DNA from: DASYSA01 sp036003885
Lineage (GTDB): Bacteria > Acidobacteriota > Blastocatellia > UBA7656
Reading direction: 5' to 3'
DNA: 15,087 nucleotides
Assembly: GCA_036003885.1 (NCBI GenBank)
Contig: DASYSA010000234.1
Location: 1 to 15,087 of the forward strand
Shown here: piece by piece, positions 6,694-15,087 of the stretch
Position numbering within the stretch: the first letter of the stretch is position 1
How the letters are laid out: each line of letters begins with the position of its first letter
Notes under the pieces: model-generated
Seen by the model: the letters and a program-made list of their open reading frames with translations, nothing else
Told to the model about the DNA's origin: nothing
Databases searched by the model: none
Position numbers and translations under genes: made by a program

Positions 6694-9135
6694 ATGGCTC
6701 GCACGTTTGCTGTTTGTTTGTTATTGCTGGCCGCTCTTCAAAGCCACGCTGCCGCTCAGGGACTGGAAACGAAGGCGAACCAGATTCGCGCTGCGATGGA
6801 CGCGCGAGACTTTGAGCGTGCTGAAGCTTCAGTGCGTGAGCTGAAGGCGGCTGATCCTTCCGCGTTCGTTCACAACAACTACGATTATCTCCTCGCGCGG
6901 CTCGCACAGCGTCGCGGCGCTCGGACCGAAGCCACTTCGCTCTACCTCGGAATTGTCAGCCGCAATTCAATTCTCGCTCGATATGCGCTGTGGCACTTAT
7001 CGGAGATCGCTCGCGCCGCGATGGACCCTGGATTGGAGCGCCACTACATCAGTCGCCTGCTCGCCGAGTTTCCATCGAGCACACTCTGGCGCAGGGCGCG
7101 AGATCGGATGATCGACAACCGATTTGAAAGCGGCGACTACCGCGGCAGTATCGCAATGCTGCGGCCGTCCGCGTCAACGTCCGGAGCATCGGGGCGAAGC
7201 GCAATGGCCAGCCTCGGCGAGGCCTACGCGAAGCTCGGGGATACTCCAACCGCGCGCTCTACTTTCGACCAACTGGTCGCCGGGGCTCGCGATGACTCGG
7301 CCCTGCGAGCGGCGGAAGGGCTGGACGCGCTTGACCACAAAGCCGGGATGAAGGCCTCTGAGTTCGAAGCCCTGCGCCGCGCGCGAATCTATCTCTCGAA
7401 CCGTCACTGGCCGGAGGCTCGCGCCCATCTGCTCCTCATAGTCGACAGTTTTCCCGAGAGTCCGAATCGCGCCGAAGCCTTGTATCAGACGGGGTTCACG
7501 TTCTATCGCGAAGACAAGTACGACGATGCGATCAAGTGGTTTGAGCGAGCGCATTCGGAATTCCCCGCGAAGAAGGACGGCGAGCAGGGCTACTACTACG
7601 TCGGCACTGCCCTGCAGAAGGCGCGCCGCTACCCGGAAGCTGCACGTCGCTACATGGATTTCATCACTGCCTACCCGGACAGCGATCTGCTCGAAGGGGC
7701 TTACCGAAACGTCGTCGACAGCCTCCGCTACGCGCGAAAGGACGAAGAGGCGATTGAGTGGTCGCGCCGGATCGCCGTGCGCTTTTCTGGAAAGCCGCTC
7801 GCGGTTGCCGGACTGTTCAACGAGGCGAAGATTGAAATCGGACGCGGCCGTTTCGACGCCGCCGAGCAGCTTCTCCTGAAGCTTCAGGCCCAGCCGATCT
7901 ATCCGCGAATGGTGAGCGCCCCGATTCGAGGTGAAGCCTCGTTCCTGCGAGCCTATGCGATCGAACAGATGGGACGTATTGGCGAAGCCGCGCGGCTGTA
8001 CCTGGCAATTCCCGATGAGCGCGAGAACTACTTCGGCTATCGCGCAACATTGAGGCTGCGCGCGCTCGCCGCAACTGATGAGGGACGCCGCGTGATTCAG
8101 CCCCTCGCGCGAGGCTATCGAGAGCAGGCCCGCGCAGCGTTTTCAGGGGGCCGCTGGAGCGAGGCAAAAGATGCGGCGACTCAGGCGCTGCGGCTGAACG
8201 AAGAGGCTGCCGGGCAGCGGGAGCTGATGGAGGTTCTGCGCGCGACCTACAGCAGGCTTGCGGCCTATTCCTCAGTCTGGAACTATCGGCTGATCCCCGC
8301 CGGCAGGAGCGTACTTGCCGGCAGCGGTGCGGCAAACTCGGCAAACTCGGCAACCTCGCTGGCCGCGGAGTTGCTCTTCCTCGGACTCTACGACGAAGGC
8401 GCGCCGGAGCTGAGACTCACCGGCTTCGAGAGTGCGGGCAAACCGGACTTGATTGTGGAAAGCGTTGGCCCCCAGTCGGCGTTGAGGGCCCCTACTGCGT
8501 TCGGGGGCCGCGATACTGCATTCTCGCTTGCGGTCTACAGCAATCGCGGAGATCAGTCTCAGCACGCGATCAGGTTTGCCGAACCGGTGTTCAGATCCGT
8601 ACCGCAGGACTTTCGGGTGGATCTTCTCCCGCGCGATCTCGCGGAATTGATGTACCCCGCTCCTTATCGCGATTCGTTCGCCCGCTACGCTCCAAAGAAC
8701 GGTGTCGATCCGCGGTTGGTGCTCGCGCTCGCCAGGCAGGAGAGCCGGTTCGATCCTTCGGTGAAGAGCGCCGAAGCCGCGCGAGGATTATTGCAGTTCA
8801 TCACCGAGACTGCTCTCGAGACCGCGCGCGAGGAGGGACTCGACAAGTTCGAGCTGGATGACGTTTACGATCCGCAGATCGCGGTTCGGCTCGCAGTGCG
8901 TCACGTAGCCGATCTGTTCAAGCTCTTTCCGAATAATCCTTACGCAGTGATTGCGTCTTACAACACCGGCGCTCAGAATGTGGAGCGGTGGATATTTCGC
9001 TCGCGGACAAGCGACGTCGACCGCATTGTTGCCGAAATAGCGATTCCGGAGACCAAGGACTACGTTGCCAAGGTGATGAACAACTACCGCGCCTACCAGG
9101 CGCTGTACGACCAGGATCTCAAACCGCTCAGATGA
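6694..9135 (+). CDS. Secreted Slt70-like lytic transglycosylase with TPR superhelix
   Basis: An 813-residue periplasmic enzyme that cleaves the MurNAc-GlcNAc bond of peptidoglycan to give 1,6-anhydro products. A Sec signal peptide (about residues 1-22, ending HAAAQ) is followed by a long alpha-helical region with TPR-like pairs. The clearest lie near residues 260-400, for example ALYQTGFTFYREDKYDDAIKWFE. The C-terminal SLT domain (about 650-800) has the catalytic Glu683 in ARQESRFDP, AARGLLQFITETA in place of the common GxMQ form, IASYNTGAQNVERW and ETKDYVAKVMNNY. The ATG at 6694 is preceded by AGGGG and gives a clean signal peptide; an in-frame GTG at 6667 overlaps the previous stop and is less likely. 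A short alanine- and serine-rich linker at 8328-8357 contains three near-identical 9-nt units. It probably shares a transcript with the M20 gene and ends 10 nt from the convergent BNR gene. E. coli Slt is about 645 residues, so this one is longer. Confidence 0.92.
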   Translation: MARTFAVCLLLLAALQSHAAAQGLETKANQIRAAMDARDFERAEASVRELKAADPSAFVHNNYDYLLARLAQRRGARTEATSLYLGIVSRNSILARYALWHLSEIARAAMDPGLERHYISRLLAEFPSSTLWRRARDRMIDNRFESGDYRGSIAMLRPSASTSGASGRSAMASLGEAYAKLGDTPTARSTFDQLVAGARDDSALRAAEGLDALDHKAGMKASEFEALRRARIYLSNRHWPEARAHLLLIVDSFPESPNRAEALYQTGFTFYREDKYDDAIKWFERAHSEFPAKKDGEQGYYYVGTALQKARRYPEAARRYMDFITAYPDSDLLEGAYRNVVDSLRYARKDEEAIEWSRRIAVRFSGKPLAVAGLFNEAKIEIGRGRFDAAEQLLLKLQAQPIYPRMVSAPIRGEASFLRAYAIEQMGRIGEAARLYLAIPDERENYFGYRATLRLRALAATDEGRRVIQPLARGYREQARAAFSGGRWSEAKDAATQALRLNEEAAGQRELMEVLRATYSRLAAYSSVWNYRLIPAGRSVLAGSGAANSANSATSLAAELLFLGLYDEGAPELRLTGFESAGKPDLIVESVGPQSALRAPTAFGGRDTAFSLAVYSNRGDQSQHAIRFAEPVFRSVPQDFRVDLLPRDLAELMYPAPYRDSFARYAPKNGVDPRLVLALARQESRFDPSVKSAEAARGLLQFITETALETAREEGLDKFELDDVYDPQIAVRLAVRHVADLFKLFPNNPYAVIASYNTGAQNVERWIFRSRTSDVDRIVAEIAIPETKDYVAKVMNNYRAYQALYDQDLKPLR

Positions 9136-9145
9136 TGGAGCGAAC

Positions 9146-12100
9146 TTATTGCTGGCTCACTCGCGGTCCCGGGCTCACGAATGGGACCCCGCTGTCGCGC
9201 ATCTGCTTATTCAGATTCGGCACTGCTTCCTCGATCACTCTGTTCAACTGGTCGATGAGAGACTTCAACTCCCTTGACAGTTCCTCGATCGCCGCGGTCT
9301 GATCAGCGGTCGGGGCGGCGGTGTAGCTCTCGAACGCTCCGGCGAGTTGGCCCAGACGCCGAATCAGCGGACGGGGCGCATCTGGAAGCGGCGGTCCAGC
9401 GTTCCCTGACTGATCAAACACCGGCACCAGCCGGCGCTGAATATCGTCGATCTGATCCGCAACCGCTTTCGCCGCGGCCGTGATCGGCTGCGGCACGTTG
9501 GTGTTCTTCTTCAGCGACTCCTGGAGCGCGGTCAGTTGCGTCTTCAGGTTCTGCATCGAGCGCTGCGCCGAGTCCGCCGTCTTTTGAAGCTCATACAGTT
9601 TCATTGTCGCGTCATTCCAACGGGCCCGGTCAGCTTCGGATATCTGGATTCGCGGGTCCTCTTCGACCCGGACGGTCTTAATCGCTTCTTTCCCTGAGGC
9701 AGTGACTTTGATCGTGTACTCGCCCGGCGGAACGCGCGGTCCCGGCGGACCGCCGAACATACCGGTCGTCTGTCCAGGCTGAGCTCCCGCCGCACGGTTC
9801 CATCTCGAGTCCCATCCTATTCGATTGATCCCCGCTTCTTTCGGTCCGGTAATTTCGCGAACGACCTTGCCGTCGCGCCCGGTCACCACGATCTTCACAT
9901 CTTCTTTCGGCTTCGCCTTCAAATAGTAAGTGATCACCGCACCGTAGAAAGGATTGAGAGCCGCGAAGTCCTTGTGGCCTGTATTGCCTTTGCGCGGATA
10001 GAGCCGGTACTGAGTCGTGGGCCTGACATCGAACAGGTGAAACTCTGATGCGACAACGTTGTCCGACAACTGTTCGAGCGGTGCGATATCGTCAAGCACC
10101 CAGATCGACCGGCCGTGAGTCGCCAGCACCAGGTCGTTGTCGCGAGGGTGAATCTGAATGTCATCTACGCGAACCATAGGCAGATTACCCTTGAGTCGTA
10201 TCCACTTTTCGCCTCGGTCGAATGACACGAACGCGCCGAACTCAGTACCCAGGAAAAGGAGGTTCTGACTGCGGGGATGTTCGCGTATCACGCGGCAGGT
10301 GACTCCGGCGGGAAGATTGTTCTTGAGCGACTTCCAATTCTCGCCGAAGTCGGTAGTCATGAAGACATAGGCGTTGTAGTCATCGGAGCGATGTCCGTCG
10401 AAAGTTACGTAAGCCGTGCCTTCGGCGAAGCGGGAAGCGACTACCCTGCTGACATAGGTCCCCTCGGGCACTCCCCTGACCTTGCCGGTCAAGCTTTTCC
10501 ACGTCTTACCTGCGTCGCGGGAGACTTGCACATTGCCATCGTCGCTCCCCGCATACAGGAGACCTTCCTTGAGCGGTGACTCGGTCAACGTGACAATCTG
10601 GCCGAAGGTCTCCTGCCCGTCGTGCCGCGAGAGAGTATCCTTATCCGGCGCCATACCAAGAATCGGCAGTTTGTCGCGGTCCTGATTCCGAGTGAGATCT
10701 TCGCTCATGGTCCAGGTGTCGCCGCGGTCCTGTGACCTGAAGACTCGATTGCCGCCCAGGTATATGGTCTTGTTGTTGTGAGGCGAGATCAGAATGGGCG
10801 TGTTCCAGTCAAAGCGATAAGGCTTCTCGCCCGCTTTGGCTTCGGGCCTTATAGATCGGCGCTCGGTCGTCTTCAACTCCAGCCTTCCGACGAATCCGTT
10901 TTGCGATTCGACGTAAAGGAGGTCGGGATCGTTGGGGTCAACCTGAACAAAAAAGCCGTCGCCGCCTCCTATTCTGAACCAGTCATCTCTGGTGATGCCT
11001 TCCTCGTTGAGAGTGCCGCTCGGTCCGGCCCAGCTTCCGTTGTCCTGCAATCCCCCGTAGACCCAATACGGTTTTCTGTTGTCGAGCGCGACCTCATAGA
11101 ACTGACCAAGCGGGATCGTGTTGATGAAGTCCCAGGTCCTCCCCCGGTCATAAGAGATGTGAATGCCTCCATCCGAGCCTGCGAGCATGTGGTCGGAGTT
11201 GGCCGGGTCGATCCACATTGCGTGATAGTCGCCGTGGATTCGAGCGACGAAGCCAGTCTGCCATGTGCGTCCACCGTCGTCGGAGACGAACATGGACGCG
11301 GCCAATTGCCATATGCGCTGGTCGTTGTTGGGATCGATTCGAATCTGGCTGTAGTACATTGGCCGCGAGTTAACCTCGCTCATCTTCTTCCAGGTCGATC
11401 CTCGGTCCTCCGAACGAAACACTCCTCCTTTTGCATTCTCGATGATGGCGTACACAATGTTCGGATTGCTCCGAAAGACATCGATGCCTATGCGCCCCGT
11501 ATTGCCCTCTGGGAGCCCGTTTGTGAGCTTGACCCACTTGGCTCCGCCGTCAATCGTTCTATAGAGCGCGCTGTGCGGCCCGCCGCCATTGAACCCGAAA
11601 GGTGTTCGCCTTCGGTGATATGCGGCGGCATAGAGAGTCAGAGGGCTCTTTGGGTCGATGGCAACGTCGATGACGCCGGTGTCTTCGTTGACGAACAGCA
11701 CGTTTGTCCAACTCGCGCCGCCATCGGTGGTCTTGAACAGGCCTCGCTCCTTGTTAGGCCCCCATAGGTGGCCTACTGCGGCGACGTAGACGATGTTCGG
11801 ATCGCGAGGGTCGATAACAATTCGGCCTATGTGCTTCGTATCCCTGAGCCCCATGTTTTGCCATGTCTTACCGCCGTCCAGCGACCGATAGACACCGTCT
11901 CCCCAGGAGGAGCTTTGCCGGTTATTCGGCTCGCCGGTGCCGACCCACACGATGTTGGGATCCGAGGGCGCAATCGCGACGTCGCCAACGGAGGTCGAAC
12001 CGGCGCTATCGAAAACAGGCTCCCACGTTGTGCCGTTGTTGATGGTCTTCCAAACGCCGCCGGTAGCAGCTCCCACGTAGATGATGCTCGAGTTACTTTC

Positions 12101-12295
12101 GACGACGGCAAAGTCATCTATGCGGCCGCCCATGTTCGTAGGTCCGATCGAGCGCCATACAAGATTATTGAGGATCGCTTCATTTATCCCGCCGTTGCCA
12201 TCCTGCGCACGTGCGGGCCCGAGTTGGGCAAACGTTGCGAGCAGAACAGGCAGCATCAGCAGCTTGAATGAGGTGTTCAAAAGCCTGGCTTTCAT
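9146..12295 (-). CDS. Large secreted Asp-box (BNR/VPS10-like) beta-propeller protein
   Basis: A 1049-residue exported protein of unknown substrate. A signal peptide (about 1-30, ending PARAQ) leads to beta-propeller repeats spanning about residues 45-740. I count eleven Asp-box motifs (S/TxDxGxxW form): near residues 84, 138, 189, 247, 295, 338, 381, 521, 592, 647 and 691. Many are paired with DPxxPxxxYV strands. After the propeller comes a beta-rich stretch with PPGEYTIKV (about 785-880), then a helical and probably coiled-coil C-terminus (about 885-1035). The family resembles the sortilin/VPS10 and exo-alpha-sialidase-type propellers annotated as glycosyl hydrolases in soil bacteria. I do not see enough to assign catalysis, and a binding or scaffold role is possible. 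AGGAGG lies 5 nt before the ATG. The gene is a single unit, convergent with the transglycosylase. Long open frames on its opposite strand are codon-bias shadows. Confidence 0.9.
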   Translation of the reverse strand: MKARLLNTSFKLLMLPVLLATFAQLGPARAQDGNGGINEAILNNLVWRSIGPTNMGGRIDDFAVVESNSSIIYVGAATGGVWKTINNGTTWEPVFDSAGSTSVGDVAIAPSDPNIVWVGTGEPNNRQSSSWGDGVYRSLDGGKTWQNMGLRDTKHIGRIVIDPRDPNIVYVAAVGHLWGPNKERGLFKTTDGGASWTNVLFVNEDTGVIDVAIDPKSPLTLYAAAYHRRRTPFGFNGGGPHSALYRTIDGGAKWVKLTNGLPEGNTGRIGIDVFRSNPNIVYAIIENAKGGVFRSEDRGSTWKKMSEVNSRPMYYSQIRIDPNNDQRIWQLAASMFVSDDGGRTWQTGFVARIHGDYHAMWIDPANSDHMLAGSDGGIHISYDRGRTWDFINTIPLGQFYEVALDNRKPYWVYGGLQDNGSWAGPSGTLNEEGITRDDWFRIGGGDGFFVQVDPNDPDLLYVESQNGFVGRLELKTTERRSIRPEAKAGEKPYRFDWNTPILISPHNNKTIYLGGNRVFRSQDRGDTWTMSEDLTRNQDRDKLPILGMAPDKDTLSRHDGQETFGQIVTLTESPLKEGLLYAGSDDGNVQVSRDAGKTWKSLTGKVRGVPEGTYVSRVVASRFAEGTAYVTFDGHRSDDYNAYVFMTTDFGENWKSLKNNLPAGVTCRVIREHPRSQNLLFLGTEFGAFVSFDRGEKWIRLKGNLPMVRVDDIQIHPRDNDLVLATHGRSIWVLDDIAPLEQLSDNVVASEFHLFDVRPTTQYRLYPRKGNTGHKDFAALNPFYGAVITYYLKAKPKEDVKIVVTGRDGKVVREITGPKEAGINRIGWDSRWNRAAGAQPGQTTGMFGGPPGPRVPPGEYTIKVTASGKEAIKTVRVEEDPRIQISEADRARWNDATMKLYELQKTADSAQRSMQNLKTQLTALQESLKKNTNVPQPITAAAKAVADQIDDIQRRLVPVFDQSGNAGPPLPDAPRPLIRRLGQLAGAFESYTAAPTADQTAAIEELSRELKSLIDQLNRVIEEAVPNLNKQMRDSGVPFVSPGPRVSQQ

Positions 12296-12524
12296 TATGT
12301 CCTCCTAAGACCGGCTGCGTCTGATAGGGAAAGAAATACTGCTTTGCGCGGCGAAACTATCACCACCCCTGTCTTGAGTCAAGGACACCCAAAAGAGGGG
12401 GGTCCGGGCCTCAGTGCAGTAGCTTGAGACTCTCTGAGAACCCTCCCCACTGGGGGGCGGTTGATCCGGACAAACCGCGGAGGAAGCTGGGCGCCAACGT
12501 CTTTGGTTGGCGGATTGCCCGTGT

Positions 12525-12579
12525 TGCCCCGTGTGGAGTCGCGGGAAAACAGTTTCTTTCCACACACCTGGATGGGGCA
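12525..12579. repeat. Split inverted repeat in intergenic region
   Basis: The left arm TGCCCCGTGTGGA (12525-12537) pairs with TCCACAC (12559-12565) and GGGGCA (12574-12579). This gives 13 base pairs with an 8-nt bulge on the right side and a 21-nt loop. The function is unknown; it could be an RNA fold or an operator remnant. Confidence 0.35.
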
Positions 12580-12735
12580 TATGCATCCCGATGAGTGAAA
12601 GCTGTCGTATTCTTACTATTGTCGAGAAGCCTCCCTTACAACCAAAACTCCCGAACCATCATCTATAGTCGCGTCTTTGCGCGAGGCAGACCGGGCGACA
12701 CGTCGCGTGCCGCTGTCGTAGAATGCTCTAGCTCG

Positions 12736-12766
12736 TGCGTTCACCAAGGCTCCTTGGGTGAATGCG
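12736..12766 (+). promoter_or_regulatory. Hairpin in the presumed leader of the DUF2339 gene
   Basis: CGTTCACCAAG (12738-12748) pairs with CTTGG and GTGAATG (12753-12764), with one bulged G at 12758 and a GCTC loop. Flanking pairs extend the stem to about 13 bp, including two wobble pairs. It lies 40 nt before the ATG at 12807 and is not followed by a T-run. A leader structure is therefore more likely than an intrinsic terminator. Confidence 0.4.
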
Positions 12767-12806
12767 TGGGACGGTGTGCAACTATGCGACCGCCGACGGA
12801 GGCCTG

Positions 12807-15087
12807 ATGCCTGATGACAATCCCGCCCCTGACTTGCTCCGCGAGATAAACGAACGCCTCAAGTACCTCGAGTCAGTTGTTAGCAAGCAGGTCTCGCGCC
12901 TTTATGCGATAGAGCAGAAGCTCGGCATTGCTTATCGACCTCAACGGCCCAGACCAACTCCGCCTGAGCCTCCGGGCGAGACTGATATCGAGCGAGGCGG
13001 AGTCGAAGCGACAAGCCGGCGACCTTCTGTGCCCGCGCCGCCAGTTGAGAGACCGCCGCAGCCGGGATCAGCGGAACCGGGATTACCTCAGCCTCTTGTT
13101 TTGCCGCTTACGCCTGAGAAGCCGATTCAACAGAGCCCTGCAAGCCCGCCGCCAGTTGAGCGCCCGGCTTCTGCACTTCCACCAAAGAGCGATCCCGTGC
13201 AACCGCCTTCCGCGCCACCCGAGAGCACGCGACCACCTGCGCCTCCTCGCCCACCCACAGGGCCGAGCGAGCGGCGGCCTGACGTGCCTCCCCGACGAAG
13301 TGTGCTGAACGTGCCGCCTCCACAGGGACCGCCACCACCGCAATCGGCGTACAGGGCTCAAGTGACTCCGAAGCGCCGAGGCGATCTCGAGAGTCGCATC
13401 GGCGGCAAACTGTTCAACTGGATCGGAGTCATTGCGATATGCGTCGGCGTCGGCTTCTTCTTGAAGCTCGCGTTCGAGCGCGCGTGGATTGGACCCTGGG
13501 GCCGGATATCGATCGGAGTAGTGATAGGTCTTGGCTTTCTGATCGGGGGTGAGCGTCTTCGGAAGCGGTATGCCAGCTATGCCTATGGGCTCTCGGGCGG
13601 CGGAATACTACTTCTATATCTCACTTTCTTTGCCGGAAACAATACGTACCACAAGTTCGATCAGACAACAGCTTTCGTCCTGATGGCCGTTGTGACTGCG
13701 ACCGCCTCCTTGTTGGCGGCACGATACAGCGCTTTGCCGATTGCAATCCTGGGCTTTATCGGCGGATTCATGACTCCGATATTGCTCTCGACCGGAAAGG
13801 ACAACGAGCTTGGGCTCTTCGGCTACATAGCGCTGCTGGACCTCGGAGTACTAGCGCTCGCCTATTCGAAGCATTGGCGTGTTCTCAACTACCTGGCTTT
13901 CAGCGCAACAGTTTTGATGATCATCGGTTGGATGAATACGTTTTGGGAACCCGAGAAGCTCCAGACGACCATTTGGTTCTTGACCATCTTTTTCGTAATC
14001 TTCGCGCTACTGGCTGTCCTGTATAACGTAATCAATCGTCAGCAGACACGCTGGCTCGATCTCGCGCTGGTGTTCATTAACGCCCTACTCTACTTCGGCA
14101 CCACCTACGAGCTTCTCGAGGACGATTATCACGGATACCTTGGCCTGTTCGCCGTTCTGGTATCGGCTTTCTATCTCGCGCTCGGCTACTTCACATTTCG
14201 CCGCGACCGGCAGGACCGGTTGCTGATCTTCACGTTCCTCGGCCTGGCATTTCTGTTTCTCGTGCTTGCCGTGCCGATCCAACTCGATCAGCACTGGGTT
14301 ACGATGGCCTGGGCAATCGAAGGCGCGATCATGACCTGGATCGGCCTGAAGGTTAACGACCGCACCTCTCGTTATGCGGCCCTTGTAGTCTTTATCATAG
14401 CAGTCTCTCACTGGGCGATTGTCGACGAGCTCGATTTTGCTTATCGGACCGGCGACCTCTTCACGCCCCTGTTCAATCGCCGCGCCGCTTCATCAGCGGT
14501 GCTGGCGCTGGCAATGGCAGTGGCGGCCTGGTTCTACAAGAGCTACGCTTCGGAAGTCGAAGCTTCAGAACGCTCCATGTTTCGCGGTCTCTACCTGCTG
14601 GGGGCCAACTCGCTCGCGGTGATTCTCTTGAGCCTCGACGCCAACGACTACTTCGAGCAGGCCAAAGCGCTGGCCTCGGACCGAAGCTTGCAGGAGTTGG
14701 CGCGGCTCAACAACAATCGACACGCTACACTGTCGGCGTTGTGGAGCCTCTACGGCGGCACGGCCCTGATAGTGGGCATCGTTCGCGGGCTGAAACCGCT
14801 CCGCTACGCCGCCCTGTTGTTGCTCGCGCTCGCAACATGCAAAGTGCTGTGGATCGACCTGCCGTACTACGACGCGCCCTGGCATCACACACTTCTAAAT
14901 CAAACCTTCGCGGCATTCGCCGTCTTGATAGTTGCCATGGTCGCTTCAGCCTGGTTCTACGCGCACTCGAAAGAAGTGGAGCCTGAGGAGAGGTCCATAT
15001 TCGTGCCTCTTCTGATCGCCGCAGCCAATCTGCTCGCGATCATCGCATTGAGCGCCGAAGCCATCGGGCACTTCGAACGGCTCAAGG
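12807..15087 (+). CDS. DUF2339 polytopic membrane protein (3' end outside window)
   Basis: At least 760 residues of a membrane protein of unknown function; the frame stays open to the window end. Residues about 10-40 (LREINERLKYLESVV...) look like a short coiled coil. Residues about 46-190 are very rich in proline, with Arg, Glu and Ser, and are probably a disordered spacer. The first membrane helix begins at LFNWIGVIAICVGVGFFLKLAF, followed by ERAWIGPWGR, RYASYAYGLSGGGILLLYL and ILGFIGGFMTPILL, the hallmark pattern of DUF2339. More than a dozen hydrophobic segments follow. The start is the ATG at 12807 with GGAGG (12798-12802) 4 nt upstream. Its C-terminal part contains two related copies of a module 141 residues apart (AWFY...ERS...). 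No enzymatic motif is visible; this family is of unknown function and a role in the envelope is only a guess. Its stop and downstream neighbours lie beyond the window. Confidence 0.88.
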   Translation, partial: MPDDNPAPDLLREINERLKYLESVVSKQVSRLYAIEQKLGIAYRPQRPRPTPPEPPGETDIERGGVEATSRRPSVPAPPVERPPQPGSAEPGLPQPLVLPLTPEKPIQQSPASPPPVERPASALPPKSDPVQPPSAPPESTRPPAPPRPPTGPSERRPDVPPRRSVLNVPPPQGPPPPQSAYRAQVTPKRRGDLESRIGGKLFNWIGVIAICVGVGFFLKLAFERAWIGPWGRISIGVVIGLGFLIGGERLRKRYASYAYGLSGGGILLLYLTFFAGNNTYHKFDQTTAFVLMAVVTATASLLAARYSALPIAILGFIGGFMTPILLSTGKDNELGLFGYIALLDLGVLALAYSKHWRVLNYLAFSATVLMIIGWMNTFWEPEKLQTTIWFLTIFFVIFALLAVLYNVINRQQTRWLDLALVFINALLYFGTTYELLEDDYHGYLGLFAVLVSAFYLALGYFTFRRDRQDRLLIFTFLGLAFLFLVLAVPIQLDQHWVTMAWAIEGAIMTWIGLKVNDRTSRYAALVVFIIAVSHWAIVDELDFAYRTGDLFTPLFNRRAASSAVLALAMAVAAWFYKSYASEVEASERSMFRGLYLLGANSLAVILLSLDANDYFEQAKALASDRSLQELARLNNNRHATLSALWSLYGGTALIVGIVRGLKPLRYAALLLLALATCKVLWIDLPYYDAPWHHTLLNQTFAAFAVLIVAMVASAWFYAHSKEVEPEERSIFVPLLIAAANLLAIIALSAEAIGHFERLK

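Larger units (their letters stand above)
12296..12806. other. Non-coding 511-bp divergent intergenic region
   Basis: It separates the divergent BNR and DUF2339 genes. On the minus strand a TTGACT (12382-12377) with a poor -10 17 nt further could serve the BNR gene. CCCC-ACT-GGGG (about 12445-12455) is a minor stem. Two larger structures are listed separately. I see no convincing gene: the 70-codon frame at 12595-12807 starts with GTG, has no ribosome site and has no recognisable content. Confidence 0.6.

Noticed and set aside
8328..8357. Three 9-nt tandem units in the transglycosylase gene
   Set aside because: A short in-frame repeat encoding an Ala/Asn/Ser linker. It keeps the frame and is ordinary linker drift.
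10778..11767. 329-codon open frame on the plus strand opposite the BNR gene (and 11768-12271 after it)
   Set aside because: The antisense frame lies wholly inside a well-supported gene with eleven Asp-boxes and a signal peptide. The translation has no recognisable domain, and long antisense frames are expected in GC-rich coding DNA.
12595..12807. 70-codon frame whose stop overlaps the DUF2339 start (TGATG)
   Set aside because: The overlap looks like translational coupling, but the frame begins with GTG, lacks a ribosome site and encodes a sequence with no family features. It also spans the 12736-12766 hairpin.

Overview
The window is a 15 kb stretch of moderately GC-rich bacterial chromosome with ordinary dense gene packing. 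It contains no rRNA, tRNA, CRISPR array or intact transposase gene that I can see. A Myxococcus-type MglA/MglB pair, a Bacteroidetes-like serine palmitoyltransferase, a large secreted Asp-box (BNR) propeller protein and a DUF2339 membrane protein together suggest a Gram-negative, non-proteobacterial lineage. Acidobacteriota (Blastocatellia-like) is my best guess, but this is inference from gene content only.

Layout. Bases 1-653 (+) hold the C-terminal half of alanine racemase. Bases 742-3708 (+) hold a probable three-gene lipid operon: an sigma70-like promoter with a perfect TATAAT box, a serine palmitoyltransferase-like alpha-oxoamine synthase (843-2057), a FabF-type ketoacyl-ACP synthase (2112-3362) and an acyl carrier protein (3436-3708). 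A 67-bp imperfect inverted repeat (3718-3784) separates it from the convergent mglB-mglA operon (4957-3796, -), which encodes a Ras-like polarity GTPase starting with TTG and its Roadblock GAP. Bases 4958-5503 are non-coding. They hold the probable mglBA promoter, a 140-bp element made of two inverted palindromic repeats (REPIN/MITE-like), and a promoter for the next gene.

Bases 5504-9135 (+) encode an M20 metallopeptidase followed 23 nt later by a secreted Slt70-like lytic transglycosylase. Tail to tail with it lies a 1049-residue secreted protein with eleven Asp-box motifs (12295-9146, -). After a 511-bp non-coding region with two possible RNA hairpins, a DUF2339 polytopic membrane protein with a long proline-rich N-terminal segment (12807 onward, +) runs off the window end.

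How the genes may work together. The ketoacyl synthase and dedicated ACP could supply or elongate an acyl-ACP that the SPT-like enzyme condenses with an amino acid to make a sphingoid-type base. MglA/MglB would set cell polarity or motility. Alanine racemase, the lytic transglycosylase and perhaps the M20 peptidase belong to cell-wall precursor or turnover metabolism. The most notable features are the SPT-KAS-ACP cassette, the REPIN-like element, the MglB/MglA start-codon arrangement and the internal duplication in the DUF2339 protein. I did not see a clearly unprecedented system.
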